A DNA stretch of 18,179 bases from Bacteroidales bacterium (GCA_023132505.1 JAGLYE010000006.1:1-18179), one strand, 5' to 3'; positions 7,681-15,476 are shown, numbered from the stretch's first letter. A program made the numbers and translations. Notes: a model not told the origin generated them from the letters alone.

Positions 7681-8787
7681 TTAATGAACCAGTATCTTCT
7701 GTGTGGTTGCAATATGATTGTCAAGTTTCAGGGTGGCAAAGTAAATGCCTCCAGTGAGGTTTGAAACGTTGATCCTTTCAGTCCCGTTAAGTCCGCTAAG
7801 GGTACTTTCATAAACCACTGCACCAAGCAGGTTAGTGATCAGGATCTCAGCACGGCTTACTACAGTAGGGATCTCATAATCGAAGGAAACAAAACTTTCA
7901 GCAGGGTTCGGATATGCAGCGGAGAAGCTTGTATTGTCAAGTACGTAATTGCTTATGCCTGTCGTTTCTGCATTGAAGTGGATCCAGTAAAGGGCAAAAT
8001 TCCCTGCATTGGTCGGGTCAAGGAATACATATACCATTTGCGAGATGCCCTCATTACCATCAGCGTCATAAAACATTTCGAACGACTCGTCGGTAGTAGT
8101 CGGAGCAATGGTCACAAGACCGGAGGTATCAGTACCAAATGCATATTCAACACCATCGAAGAAAAACCAGTTGGTTGAATTGGGCATGAGGAAAACGGCT
8201 TGCTTGAATGCAATAAGATTTAAGGGAGCAGCAGCATGGTTATGCACTTTGATCACTCCATGGATCGAATCATCAACGTTGCCATTGAGCATCCTGGTGT
8301 TCATTGATACTGAATCACCAGACTCACAGCTCAGCGAGAACAGACTGTTATAATTAACCAGCACTTCTGAATAATTATCAGGATTATCCATGTCGAAAAA
8401 AGTATACTTCACTGTAGAAATGCCCATGCTACCGTTGGGTGAAAGGTGACCGGAAAAGCCGTCAGTAGATTCGCCCGGTTCCAGTATCGCAAAATTAGCA
8501 GAGGTATCTGTGCCAGGGAGGAAACATGCATCTGCCCAGCAAAATGTAAGGATTGTATTTTCAACCTGGCAGATCACTTCCCTGGCAACTCTGATCTTTA
8601 CGCTGTCGGCACCTGTATTGATAACTTTAATATGGCTTATGATCTCCATATCGCCGGGAGCACCATTAAAAGTAATGACCGGAGAGTAGACGGTAGGGCC
8701 AAATTCCCATGTTGTCATGATGGTTGATTGTGAAAACAGTGCTGCCGATGTCAGGAACACTGCTAAAAGAAGTAGAATTTTTCTCAT
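7681..8787 (-). CDS. Secreted protein with two copies of an unknown ~100-residue domain and a T9SS sorting domain
   Basis: A 368-residue exported protein of unknown function. A signal peptide spans about residues 1-20 (MRKILLLLAVFLTSAALFSQ). Two similar domains follow at about 47-147 and 172-272. Both share an HxxIKVxN-type opening, a segment with GTDTS (92-96 and 218-222), a (E/A)PxxxxxxF motif, an (N)GxxGIS motif, and the ending (F/V)xDxxNxxNxxxxxxxxN. The first domain has additional Cys residues (73, 83, 88). Residues 286-368 form a T9SS tail with AYPNPAESFVSFDY and LTGGIYFATL near the end. The predicted beta-rich repeats suggest a binding or surface protein; no catalytic motif is seen. 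It is divergent from an Omp28-like cargo gene across an AT-rich gap with a promoter on each strand. I do not recognise the repeated domain. Confidence 0.88.
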   Translation of the reverse strand: MRKILLLLAVFLTSAALFSQSTIMTTWEFGPTVYSPVITFNGAPGDMEIISHIKVINTGADSVKIRVAREVICQVENTILTFCWADACFLPGTDTSANFAILEPGESTDGFSGHLSPNGSMGISTVKYTFFDMDNPDNYSEVLVNYNSLFSLSCESGDSVSMNTRMLNGNVDDSIHGVIKVHNHAAAPLNLIAFKQAVFLMPNSTNWFFFDGVEYAFGTDTSGLVTIAPTTTDESFEMFYDADGNEGISQMVYVFLDPTNAGNFALYWIHFNAETTGISNYVLDNTSFSAAYPNPAESFVSFDYEIPTVVSRAEILITNLLGAVVYESTLSGLNGTERINVSNLTGGIYFATLKLDNHIATTQKILVH

Positions 8788-8823
8788 AATAAAAAGTATT
8801 TTTTGTTAATTATTTTTCATTCG

Positions 8824-8831
8824 CAAAATTA
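8824..8831 (-). promoter_or_regulatory. -7 promoter element for the duplicated-domain cargo gene
   Basis: The reverse strand reads TAATTTTG, an exact TAnnTTTG match, 37 bases before the ATG at 8787. No good TTTG is seen upstream. It is paired with an identical TAATTTTG on the other strand at 8926-8933. Confidence 0.5.
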
Positions 8832-8925
8832 ATAATTATTTATGATACATAATCTCTTAAAATTTCTAATAACATTTAAATATGTAAATAATTATGATTA
8901 TCTATACTTCTTATTAAAATTTTCA

Positions 8926-8933
8926 TAATTTTG
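8926..8933 (+). promoter_or_regulatory. -7 promoter element for the Omp28-like gene
   Basis: TAATTTTG lies 46 bases before the ATG at 8980. The upstream -33 element is weak. The 192-base divergent gap between the two T9SS cargo genes is strongly AT-rich and contains nothing else that I recognise. Confidence 0.5.
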
Positions 8934-8979
8934 TCGGTTCAAAACATTAATAAACAGCAACCTGAAAGAAATAAATACT

Positions 8980-10635
8980 ATGAAAAGAACAATGACTACA
9001 CTATTTGCACTACTGATTGGAATCAGTTTTGTATCCTCACAGCAGATCGCACGTGACAAGGTGGTGGTTGAAATTGCAACCGGTACCTGGTGCCCATCCT
9101 GCCCCGGTGCAGCCATGGGTGCAGAGGACCTTGTTGCCAATGGCCATGATGTTGCCATTATCGAATACCACAGTGGTGATGATTATCAAAACAGTGCCGC
9201 AACAAGCCGGCTTGGATACTATGGCACTCAATATTTACCAACAGCATATTTTGATGGCGGATCAGCAATTGTAGGCGGAGGCAATACGAGCATGTACCTG
9301 CAATACCGGGCACGTTATTACCAGAAAATCGAGATCCCTTCGTCATTTTCCATCGATATCCAGGGATCATCCTCCGGATTGATAGATTATAATGTTGACG
9401 TAACGATTGAAATGGTGGATCCGTATGCAGGCCCGGATATTCGCCTTCGCTGTGCAATCACCGAATCGGAGATCCCTGAATACTGGCAGGGACAAGATCA
9501 CCTTAGTTATGTTGAAAGGATGATGTTGCCTAACCATAACGGTTATACGCTCGACTTTTCCGGTGGAAATATCATCAATCAGAACTACACTTTTTCCCTG
9601 GATCCCAGCTGGGTTGCTGAACATTGTGAGATCGTGATCTTCTTACAAGAACAGGGCACCAGGCAGATCCTTAATGCAAGTAAGATGGAACTTATCGAAA
9701 TGGGTAATGTGAATGATTATGATGCTTCGCTCACACAGCTTTCAAACCTGCCGGAGAAATCATGTTATGGTTCATTTGAGCCCGCCTTTGTTCTCCGTAA
9801 TAACGGAAATGAAGACCTTACCTCTATAACTTTTAAGTACCAGGTAAACGGGGGCGACCTTAGCACTTACGACTGGACCGGAAGCCTTGCCTTTCTTGAG
9901 GAAGAAGATATCATGCTTCCTGAGATCACTTTCACGCCCGGTGATGAAAACTATCTGAAGATATACTCTGAAAATCCCAATGGAAATCCAGATCAGTACC
10001 CGCTGAACGATACTATCAACCATATGATAGAGGGAGCTGATATTGTTCCTTCTTATGTTAGCCTCATCCTCAGGACAGATTACAAACCCGGAGAAACCAC
10101 CTGGGAGATCCTTGATGTTGATGGCATGGTTGTGTACTCCGGTGGCCCATACAGTGAACCAAGCCTGACCATCATGGAAGACTTCGAACTTGACAACCTT
10201 TCATGTTATCAGTTCTATGTTTATGATGCTGGTGGCGATGGCCTGAGCTCACCCGGATTCTTAGCCCTTTATTATGGAGGCAACAATTACATCCTGCAGG
10301 GAATTGGTGATTTTGGTGCTATGATAGGCACTGATTTCCAAACCGATGACGATACCGGAATCGAAGATATCGTTGCCAATGCCGAAGTTAAAGTTTATCC
10401 CAACCCCTTCAGTAACTACACCAATATTGTCATCACAACACTTGAAGTGAGCCATATTAAAGTAAATATGTACAACATTCTCGGTGAACTTGTTTACCAG
10501 GCAGATGAAGGCATACATGCCGCCGGAGAACAAATGATCAGGCTAAGCGGAGAAAACCTGCAGAACGGGGTTTACTTCGTACAGCTGATGGTGAATGAGC
10601 AAGTCATCACTGAAAGGGTGACGATAGCACGTTAA
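8980..10635 (+). CDS. Omp28-related thioredoxin-fold secreted protein with T9SS sorting domain
   Basis: A 551-residue exported protein. A signal peptide covers about residues 1-20. Residues 25-110 resemble the Omp28/thioredoxin-like module of Bacteroidetes: VVVEIATGTWCPSCPGA holds a CPSC redox pair (Cys 38 and 41), and TQYLPTAYFDG resembles the cis-Pro loop after the active site. The middle (about 120-345) is beta-rich with no clear family. Residues 357-453 match a domain seen in many secreted Bacteroidetes proteins, with an ETTWEILD...YSGGPY start and a CYQFYVYDAGGDGL core. Residues 470-551 are a T9SS tail (VYPNPFSNYTN, NGVYFVQL). A periplasmic or surface thiol-disulfide or copper-binding role is possible, but family function is poorly known. 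It is followed by a perfect hairpin and then a convergent operon. Confidence 0.87.
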   Translation: MKRTMTTLFALLIGISFVSSQQIARDKVVVEIATGTWCPSCPGAAMGAEDLVANGHDVAIIEYHSGDDYQNSAATSRLGYYGTQYLPTAYFDGGSAIVGGGNTSMYLQYRARYYQKIEIPSSFSIDIQGSSSGLIDYNVDVTIEMVDPYAGPDIRLRCAITESEIPEYWQGQDHLSYVERMMLPNHNGYTLDFSGGNIINQNYTFSLDPSWVAEHCEIVIFLQEQGTRQILNASKMELIEMGNVNDYDASLTQLSNLPEKSCYGSFEPAFVLRNNGNEDLTSITFKYQVNGGDLSTYDWTGSLAFLEEEDIMLPEITFTPGDENYLKIYSENPNGNPDQYPLNDTINHMIEGADIVPSYVSLILRTDYKPGETTWEILDVDGMVVYSGGPYSEPSLTIMEDFELDNLSCYQFYVYDAGGDGLSSPGFLALYYGGNNYILQGIGDFGAMIGTDFQTDDDTGIEDIVANAEVKVYPNPFSNYTNIVITTLEVSHIKVNMYNILGELVYQADEGIHAAGEQMIRLSGENLQNGVYFVQLMVNEQVITERVTIAR

Positions 10636-10641
10636 GCTGTT

Positions 10642-10674
10642 AGGGTTGCCAACCTTATTAAGGTTGGCAACCCT
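10642..10674. repeat. Perfect 15-bp inverted repeat between convergent genes
   Basis: AGGGTTGCCAACCTT (10642-10656), a 3-base loop ATT, and AAGGTTGGCAACCCT (10660-10674) form an uninterrupted stem. It fills nearly all of the 40-base gap between the Omp28-like stop and the stop of the reverse-strand DUF1214-like gene. Neither side has a T tract, so it is not a textbook terminator, though it could block or protect transcript ends from both directions. It may be one copy of a dispersed palindromic element. Confidence 0.85.
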
Positions 10675-10675
10675 G

Positions 10676-11734
10676 CTATAACTCTCTGATTTCCACGGTC
10701 GGCTGCTCAGGCAACTCCTCGGCCAGTAACCACCTGCAAAAGATTATGGCTTCCTTATAGGCAGCAGTGCTGATCCAATTATCGACATCCATAGGCTTGT
10801 GAGAGAGATAAACAGTATAGCTGCCATCAGCATTGGGCTTTGCTGCCCCTTTGTTGATGCTCACTTTATAGTTTGCATAATCCATCGACTGCATCAGGAA
10901 ATTCCATGTTTGTATGCCCCAATAACAGCACTCGGGGGATGTGAACCTGATCTTAAGGTATTGGTTTTTCTCCAGGCAGAAACGCCCGAAGCAGTATACA
11001 TTATCAACTGTTCCCCATCCACCCTGGTCGGCTTCGAAAGGGAATGGAGGGAGAAAATCATTAAGCGGGAAATCGACCGGCAAGGGAGCTATCCAGGTGG
11101 TTTGTTCGAAAAATGTAGCCATGACCTTTATACGCCTGGCAAGTTCCTCATCATCCAGTGGTTTTGATGGCGCATGCTGTCTTGTATTTTCAATGCACAA
11201 CTCACTTTCGGTACTGTTTGGCCTGTCAAAGAAATATTCCCTGGTAAATAGGGTTACGGCGTCTTCATCAAGTTTGAATTCATTTTTTCCTTTCGGATCG
11301 GGGGTGAATTTTATCTCAAAGCTTCCGTCCGCTTCAAATTCAATATCCCTGTGATTTACATTCTGAGTAACCCTGTCGCTCAATTCACCATCCGGCGATC
11401 CGCCATAAAAACAAAAAGAAAGGTAGCAACTATCGTATCGTTTTCCTCTGATAATATATTCCTGGTCTCCCCTCACCTGGGTAAAATAATAAACTGAATC
11501 TACATTATCGCCCAGCACTTTATGGTAAGGAGTAGCCAACAGCATGAAATCAGGATGCAACGGGTCATTGAACAGATAGAAATCAATACTTGTTCTGAGT
11601 AAGTGGAAGATATGCCGGTAACCGTCTACCCTGCCCTGTTCATCAATGACTTTTTCAGGATCGAGAAAAGTGTTTTCGGTATTTCTGATCACATCCAGGA
11701 AATGCTCCAGTGCTGCTTTGCTTTTATATTCCAT
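10676..11734 (-). CDS. DUF1214-like protein, last gene of the sulfotransferase operon
   Basis: A 352-residue cytoplasmic-looking protein without signal peptide or membrane segment. It resembles DUF1214-type proteins known mainly from actinobacteria and proteobacteria. Recognisable stretches are GYRHIFHLLR (38-47), DPLHPDF (57-63), VYYFTQVRGDQEYIIRG (81-97), FKLDEDAVTLFTREYFFDR (153-171), and the C-terminal YWGIQTWNFLMQSMDY (271-286), ADGSYTVYLSHK (302-313) and EAIIFCRWLL (328-337). The biochemical activity of this family is not established, to my knowledge. Its start is 9 bases after the sulfotransferase stop, so it belongs to the same operon. That suggests it acts on the same lipid-like substrate or product. 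Family assignment is from remembered patterns, not a search. Confidence 0.75.
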   Translation of the reverse strand: MEYKSKAALEHFLDVIRNTENTFLDPEKVIDEQGRVDGYRHIFHLLRTSIDFYLFNDPLHPDFMLLATPYHKVLGDNVDSVYYFTQVRGDQEYIIRGKRYDSCYLSFCFYGGSPDGELSDRVTQNVNHRDIEFEADGSFEIKFTPDPKGKNEFKLDEDAVTLFTREYFFDRPNSTESELCIENTRQHAPSKPLDDEELARRIKVMATFFEQTTWIAPLPVDFPLNDFLPPFPFEADQGGWGTVDNVYCFGRFCLEKNQYLKIRFTSPECCYWGIQTWNFLMQSMDYANYKVSINKGAAKPNADGSYTVYLSHKPMDVDNWISTAAYKEAIIFCRWLLAEELPEQPTVEIREL

Positions 11735-11743
11735 GAATTGTAA

Positions 11744-12988
11744 TTAAAGTTGTTCGTAAAATTCAAGGTATTTGCTGAACTGCTGGTTGACCTCATCCTC
11801 CTTTAGCCCGAAGGTGTCAAGAGAGTAGAAATGCTTTCCATGTTTGTCCTTAGGGTTTTTGGCTAGGAAGGTCCTGAAATTATTAACAGCTTCCTCACTC
11901 AAATTCCAGCCAAAACGCTCATATATTTTTTCGATCGTCCCGATCTGGTCTTTCACAAAATCCTCAAACTTCAGGTCAATGATCTGATCTTCTTTATTAA
12001 GGGCCTTCCTGCTTTCTATGAAGCGGTCGAAATATTTGCTCCAGAGCATGGCTTGTTCCTTACCGGTTACACCTGGGTCTTCCCCGTTGCTGTATAAAGT
12101 CCTGACTGAAGAGATCAGGCTGGCCGTAGAGCTAACAATATCTGCCGGAGCCCGATGTGTCATGATAATACGTGCATCCGGATAAATCTCAAATATTTCA
12201 GGAAGTCTCCGCAGGTGGACAGGTGTTTTTAGCAGCCATCTGTCACTCTTGACACCTCCGGACTGAAGGTATTGCAGGAAACGTTTATGAAAACGCATGG
12301 TTCCGAGCATATCTGAATCATCAGAGAACCATTTCATGTATGAAGGCAAATACAGCTGTGCAGAAAACTGATAGCTATTGAAATCAAAGGCGGTGATCCC
12401 CAGGCATTCCTGTGGCGAATCAGCTTCCATATAATGCTTCTGCCTGAAGTCGGGAACGAGCTTGAATAGTTGGCTAAATTCCTTTTCGATAGTTTTCAAT
12501 TGTGCATTATCCCTGAACGTATCTGGTGTTGCTGCAGGGTATGGCAGCAAGCATTCCCATGCCAGGGGAGATCGGTGTGCGGGGTCTTCATGCAGGATCG
12601 CATGCAGGATTGTAGTCCCTGTACGAGGCATTCCAATTATGAATACAGGCTGTTTGATCTCCTGATCCTCAATCCATGGATTCCTTACCATCTCTTGCTC
12701 TATCTTATAGCGTCCGTAGAGAATGCGCTCCAACAAGCCTTTTACTGCCAGTGCGCCAAAGGGGTTCGGATAACCTTCTTTATTGATAGAGCGAACCAGG
12801 ATCTGCAAGCCCTCCTCAGCTTTTGGAATACTTCCTGAAAAACCGGTTTTTCTTTTTACTCTGGCAATAATGGCATCGGCATCAATTTTAAAAGGATCCA
12901 GTTTCACCTTTTTTAATGCGTAGCCTGCTCCATTGATAATATTAAGCATGGAGGTGCGCTGAACGCGCAGGGAAGGTTGTTTTGTCAT
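11744..12988 (-). CDS. PAPS-dependent sulfotransferase (Sulfotransfer_3-like)
   Basis: A 414-residue soluble protein. The PAPS 5'-phosphosulfate loop is VFIIGMPRTGTTILHAILHE (loop GMPRTGTT at 119-126). The 3'-phosphate-binding region is ARIIMTHRAPADIVSS (272-287; Arg 279 and Ser 286/287 are candidate contacts). RWLLKTPVHLRRLPEIF (250-266) is typical of this bacterial branch. Such enzymes move a sulfo group from PAPS to a hydroxyl or amine acceptor. The neighbours are an SCP2-like lipid-binding protein 4 bases upstream and a DUF1214-like protein 9 bases downstream. This points to a hydrophobic acceptor such as a sterol, hopanoid, fatty alcohol or glycolipid, but that is inference. About 110 residues precede the P-loop, more than in small sulfotransferases. 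The gene looks intact. Confidence 0.9.
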   Translation of the reverse strand: MTKQPSLRVQRTSMLNIINGAGYALKKVKLDPFKIDADAIIARVKRKTGFSGSIPKAEEGLQILVRSINKEGYPNPFGALAVKGLLERILYGRYKIEQEMVRNPWIEDQEIKQPVFIIGMPRTGTTILHAILHEDPAHRSPLAWECLLPYPAATPDTFRDNAQLKTIEKEFSQLFKLVPDFRQKHYMEADSPQECLGITAFDFNSYQFSAQLYLPSYMKWFSDDSDMLGTMRFHKRFLQYLQSGGVKSDRWLLKTPVHLRRLPEIFEIYPDARIIMTHRAPADIVSSTASLISSVRTLYSNGEDPGVTGKEQAMLWSKYFDRFIESRKALNKEDQIIDLKFEDFVKDQIGTIEKIYERFGWNLSEEAVNNFRTFLAKNPKDKHGKHFYSLDTFGLKEDEVNQQFSKYLEFYEQL

Positions 12989-12992
12989 GGGC

Positions 12993-13286
12993 TTACATCA
13001 ATTGTTTCAGCTTCTGGGCAAGACCGATGTCACCCTTGACCTTGATTTTTCCGGTAAGGGTGGCAATCATAGGTTTTATCTCGCCACGCTGAAGTTTTAA
13101 GTAAGTATCAGTACTCATGGTGATGGTACAGTTTGCATCTTCATCAACATCACGCAAATAGTTTTCCTCACCACAGCCATCTATGAGAATAAAATGCTCA
13201 TCTAATTTAAATTTGAGTTTTTTGCCAATGGGAGGAATAGCTTTTACCTTTTCGGTAAGGTCCCGTCTGATGTCTGCAATTTTCAT
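12993..13286 (-). CDS. Small SCP2 sterol-carrier-like lipid-binding protein
   Basis: A 97-residue protein with the SCP2 pattern: an alternating KLKFKLDEHFILIDG strand region (22-37), DANCTITMSTDTYLKLQRGEI (50-70) and a closing ATLTGKIKVKGDIGLAQKLKQLM (75-97). SCP2 domains bind fatty acyl chains and sterols in a hydrophobic tunnel. I chose the ATG at 13286 (MKIADIRRDL) rather than the 10-residue longer version at 13316, because the family usually starts near here and the extension crosses a promoter-like element. It is the first gene of the SCP2-sulfotransferase-DUF1214 operon, with only 4 bases before the next start. It may present or hold the sulfotransferase substrate. Confidence 0.85.
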   Translation of the reverse strand: MKIADIRRDLTEKVKAIPPIGKKLKFKLDEHFILIDGCGEENYLRDVDEDANCTITMSTDTYLKLQRGEIKPMIATLTGKIKVKGDIGLAQKLKQLM

Positions 13287-13290
13287 GCGC

Positions 13291-13298
13291 CAAATATA
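13291..13298 (-). promoter_or_regulatory. Candidate -7 element of the SCP2-sulfotransferase operon
   Basis: The reverse strand reads TATATTTG, an exact TAnnTTTG match, ending 4 bases before the chosen ATG at 13286. A TTG (13314-13316) lies 15 bases upstream, shorter than the usual spacing. If used, the transcript would be almost leaderless. If the longer SCP2 start were real, this element would sit inside the coding region. The rest of the 138-base gap to hutU shows only a short TGCCAT-AC-ATGGCA inverted repeat at 13379-13392. Confidence 0.35.
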
Positions 13299-13424
13299 GA
13301 AAAACCTATTCAGCAAGATGAAAATTTTATAAAATAATTTAAGATAATATTACAGGGAGGGATGTCTGTCCGGCCAATTGCCATACATGGCATTCGGAAG
13401 TTCACACCACTATTGCGAGTTCCT

Positions 13425-15428
13425 TTATTCTTTATTCAATAGCTTTTCATCCACCTTATTCGGCAAAGTAACCTTAAGCAAAGGTTCATTCTCCATCGCT
13501 CTTTTGATCGCAAAAATGGCCTCATCATTGCGTGCCCAGCTGCGGCGGGCAATGCCATTGTTCACATCCCAGTACAGCATGCTTTTCAGTCTGCGATCAG
13601 CATCTTCGGAGCCATCCAGCAGCATTCCGAATCCGCCATTGATCACTTCACCCCAGCCAACACCTCCGCCATTATGTATCGATACCCATGTAGCACCTCT
13701 GAAACTATCCCCGATCACATTCTGAATGGCCATATCGGCCGTGAATTGTGAGCCGTCATATATATTTGAAGTTTCCCTGAAAGGGGAATCTGTTCCCGAT
13801 ACATCATGATGGTCGCGGCCCAACACAACAGGCGCTGAGACCTTGCCAAGCTTAATAGCATTGTTAAAGGCTTCGGCGATCCTGGTCCGGCCCTCACAAT
13901 CGGCGTATAGAATTCGTGCCTGAGAGCCTACTACCATCTTGTTTTCTTCTGCCTGCCGGATCCACAGCAGGTTGTCATTGAGTTGCTGCTTAATTTCGTC
14001 AGGCGATTCTGCTGCCATTTGCTCCAGGATATCCCCTGCGATCTTATCCGTAGCATGAAGGTCATTCGGGTCGCCGGAAGTACATACCCAGCGGAATGGG
14101 CCAAATCCGTAATCAAAACACATAGGCCCCATGATATCCTGTACGTAGGAAGGATATTTAAAATTGCCATCTCCTTTCATGATATCAGCACCGGCACGGG
14201 AAGCTTCCAACAGGAAGGCATTTCCGTAATCGAAGAAATACATACCACGGGAAGCCATGGTGTTAATAGCCAATACCTGGCGGCACAGGGAATCCTGTAC
14301 TTTTTGTTTAAACTTTTCCGGATCATCAACCATAAGCTTATTTGATTCCTCGAAGCTCAATCCAACAGGGTAATATCCGCCTGCCCATGGATTGTGAAGC
14401 GAGGTCTGGTCAGAACCAAGGTCAATGTGGATATTCTTATCTGCAAATGCTTCCCAGAGACTGACAATATTTCCCTGATAGGCCAGGGAAACAGCTTCTT
14501 TGTTCTCCCTGGCTTGCCCGATTCTTTCGATGAGTGAATCGATATCCTTATAAAGCTCATCAACCCATCCCTGTTCATGTCTTTTCATTGCTGCCGCCGG
14601 GTTGATCTCGGCAATCACGCCAATAGCACCTGCTATTACAGCTGCCTTAGCCTGGGCACCTGACATGCCACCCAGGCCTGAAGAAACGAATATTTTTCCA
14701 CCCAAACCGGAATCTCCGTTCTGAAGCTTTCTGCCGGCATTCAGCACAGTAATGGTAGTACCATGCACAATCCCCTGCGGCCCGATATACATATAAGAAC
14801 CCGCTGTCATCTGCCCGTATTGGGAAACACCCAGGGCGTTAAATTTCTCCCAGTGGTCCTGACCGGAATAATTAGGGATCACCATACCATTGGTTACCAC
14901 CACCCGGGGTGCATCCTTGTGGGAAGGGAACAATCCCATTGGGTGACCGGAATACATTACCAGGGTTTGCTCATCCGACATCTCCGCCAGGTATTTCATA
15001 CTAAGCAAGTATTGCGCCCAGTTCTGAAACACAGCCCCATTGCCACCATAAGTGATCAATTCGTGGGGATACTGGGCGACAGCCGGATCAAGGTTATTCT
15101 GGATCATAAGCATAATGGCAGCTGCCTGCTTCGATTGTGCCGGATATTCCTCAATGGGCCTTGCATATATTTCATACCCCGGACGGAAGCGGTGCATATA
15201 GATCCTGCCATACCTTTTTAACTCTTCTGTGAACTCAGGAATAAGTATTGTATGGTGCTTCGGATCAAAATATCGCAAAGCATTTTTAACTGCCAGTTTT
15301 TTCTCCTCTTCGTTCAATATTTCTTTGCGAAGAGGCGCATGGCTGACATTATGGTCATATTCATGAGGCCCGGGCATGATCTCAGGAATACCTTGTAAAA
15401 TGTCTTTTTGAAAATCAGTTAGTTCCAT
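13425..15428 (-). CDS. hutU: Urocanate hydratase (urocanase)
   Basis: Second enzyme of histidine degradation, converting urocanate to 4-imidazolone-5-propanoate with tightly bound NAD. At 667 residues it belongs to the long form, rather than the ~555-residue proteobacterial form. Signature regions are ITYGGNGAVFQNW (126-138), GLGGMSGAQAKAAV (251-264), LGSDQTSLHNPWAGGYYPVG (337-356), MGPMCFDYGFGPFRWVCTSGDPNDLHATD (433-461) and LGRDHHDVSGTDSPFRET (536-553), followed by IHNGGGVGWGE (584-594). No hutH, hutI or formiminotransferase gene is adjacent, so the rest of the pathway must be elsewhere or absent. The gene is divergent from the acyl-activation operon; the two starts are 93 bases apart. No hairpin terminator is evident after the stop. 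The gene appears complete. Confidence 0.97.
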   Translation of the reverse strand: MELTDFQKDILQGIPEIMPGPHEYDHNVSHAPLRKEILNEEEKKLAVKNALRYFDPKHHTILIPEFTEELKRYGRIYMHRFRPGYEIYARPIEEYPAQSKQAAAIMLMIQNNLDPAVAQYPHELITYGGNGAVFQNWAQYLLSMKYLAEMSDEQTLVMYSGHPMGLFPSHKDAPRVVVTNGMVIPNYSGQDHWEKFNALGVSQYGQMTAGSYMYIGPQGIVHGTTITVLNAGRKLQNGDSGLGGKIFVSSGLGGMSGAQAKAAVIAGAIGVIAEINPAAAMKRHEQGWVDELYKDIDSLIERIGQARENKEAVSLAYQGNIVSLWEAFADKNIHIDLGSDQTSLHNPWAGGYYPVGLSFEESNKLMVDDPEKFKQKVQDSLCRQVLAINTMASRGMYFFDYGNAFLLEASRAGADIMKGDGNFKYPSYVQDIMGPMCFDYGFGPFRWVCTSGDPNDLHATDKIAGDILEQMAAESPDEIKQQLNDNLLWIRQAEENKMVVGSQARILYADCEGRTRIAEAFNNAIKLGKVSAPVVLGRDHHDVSGTDSPFRETSNIYDGSQFTADMAIQNVIGDSFRGATWVSIHNGGGVGWGEVINGGFGMLLDGSEDADRRLKSMLYWDVNNGIARRSWARNDEAIFAIKRAMENEPLLKVTLPNKVDEKLLNKE

Positions 15429-15468
15429 TCTTTTATTAATTTCTGTTAACTGAGGGATGTTTAGATAG

Positions 15469-15476
15469 CAAAATTA
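15469..15476 (-). promoter_or_regulatory. -7 promoter element for hutU
   Basis: The reverse strand reads TAATTTTG, an exact TAnnTTTG match, 41 bases before the hutU ATG at 15428. It lies only 12 bases from the -7 element of the divergent operon (15489-15496), so a single bound regulator could affect both. Confidence 0.5.

Noticed and set aside
10642..10674. Classical rho-independent terminator
   Set aside because: The stem is perfect but no T tract follows it on either strand, so it was recorded as an inverted repeat instead.
13379..13392. Short TGCCAT-AC-ATGGCA inverted repeat as a hutU terminator
   Set aside because: The stem has only six pairs with a 2-base loop and no T tract follows on the relevant strand; it is likely chance.
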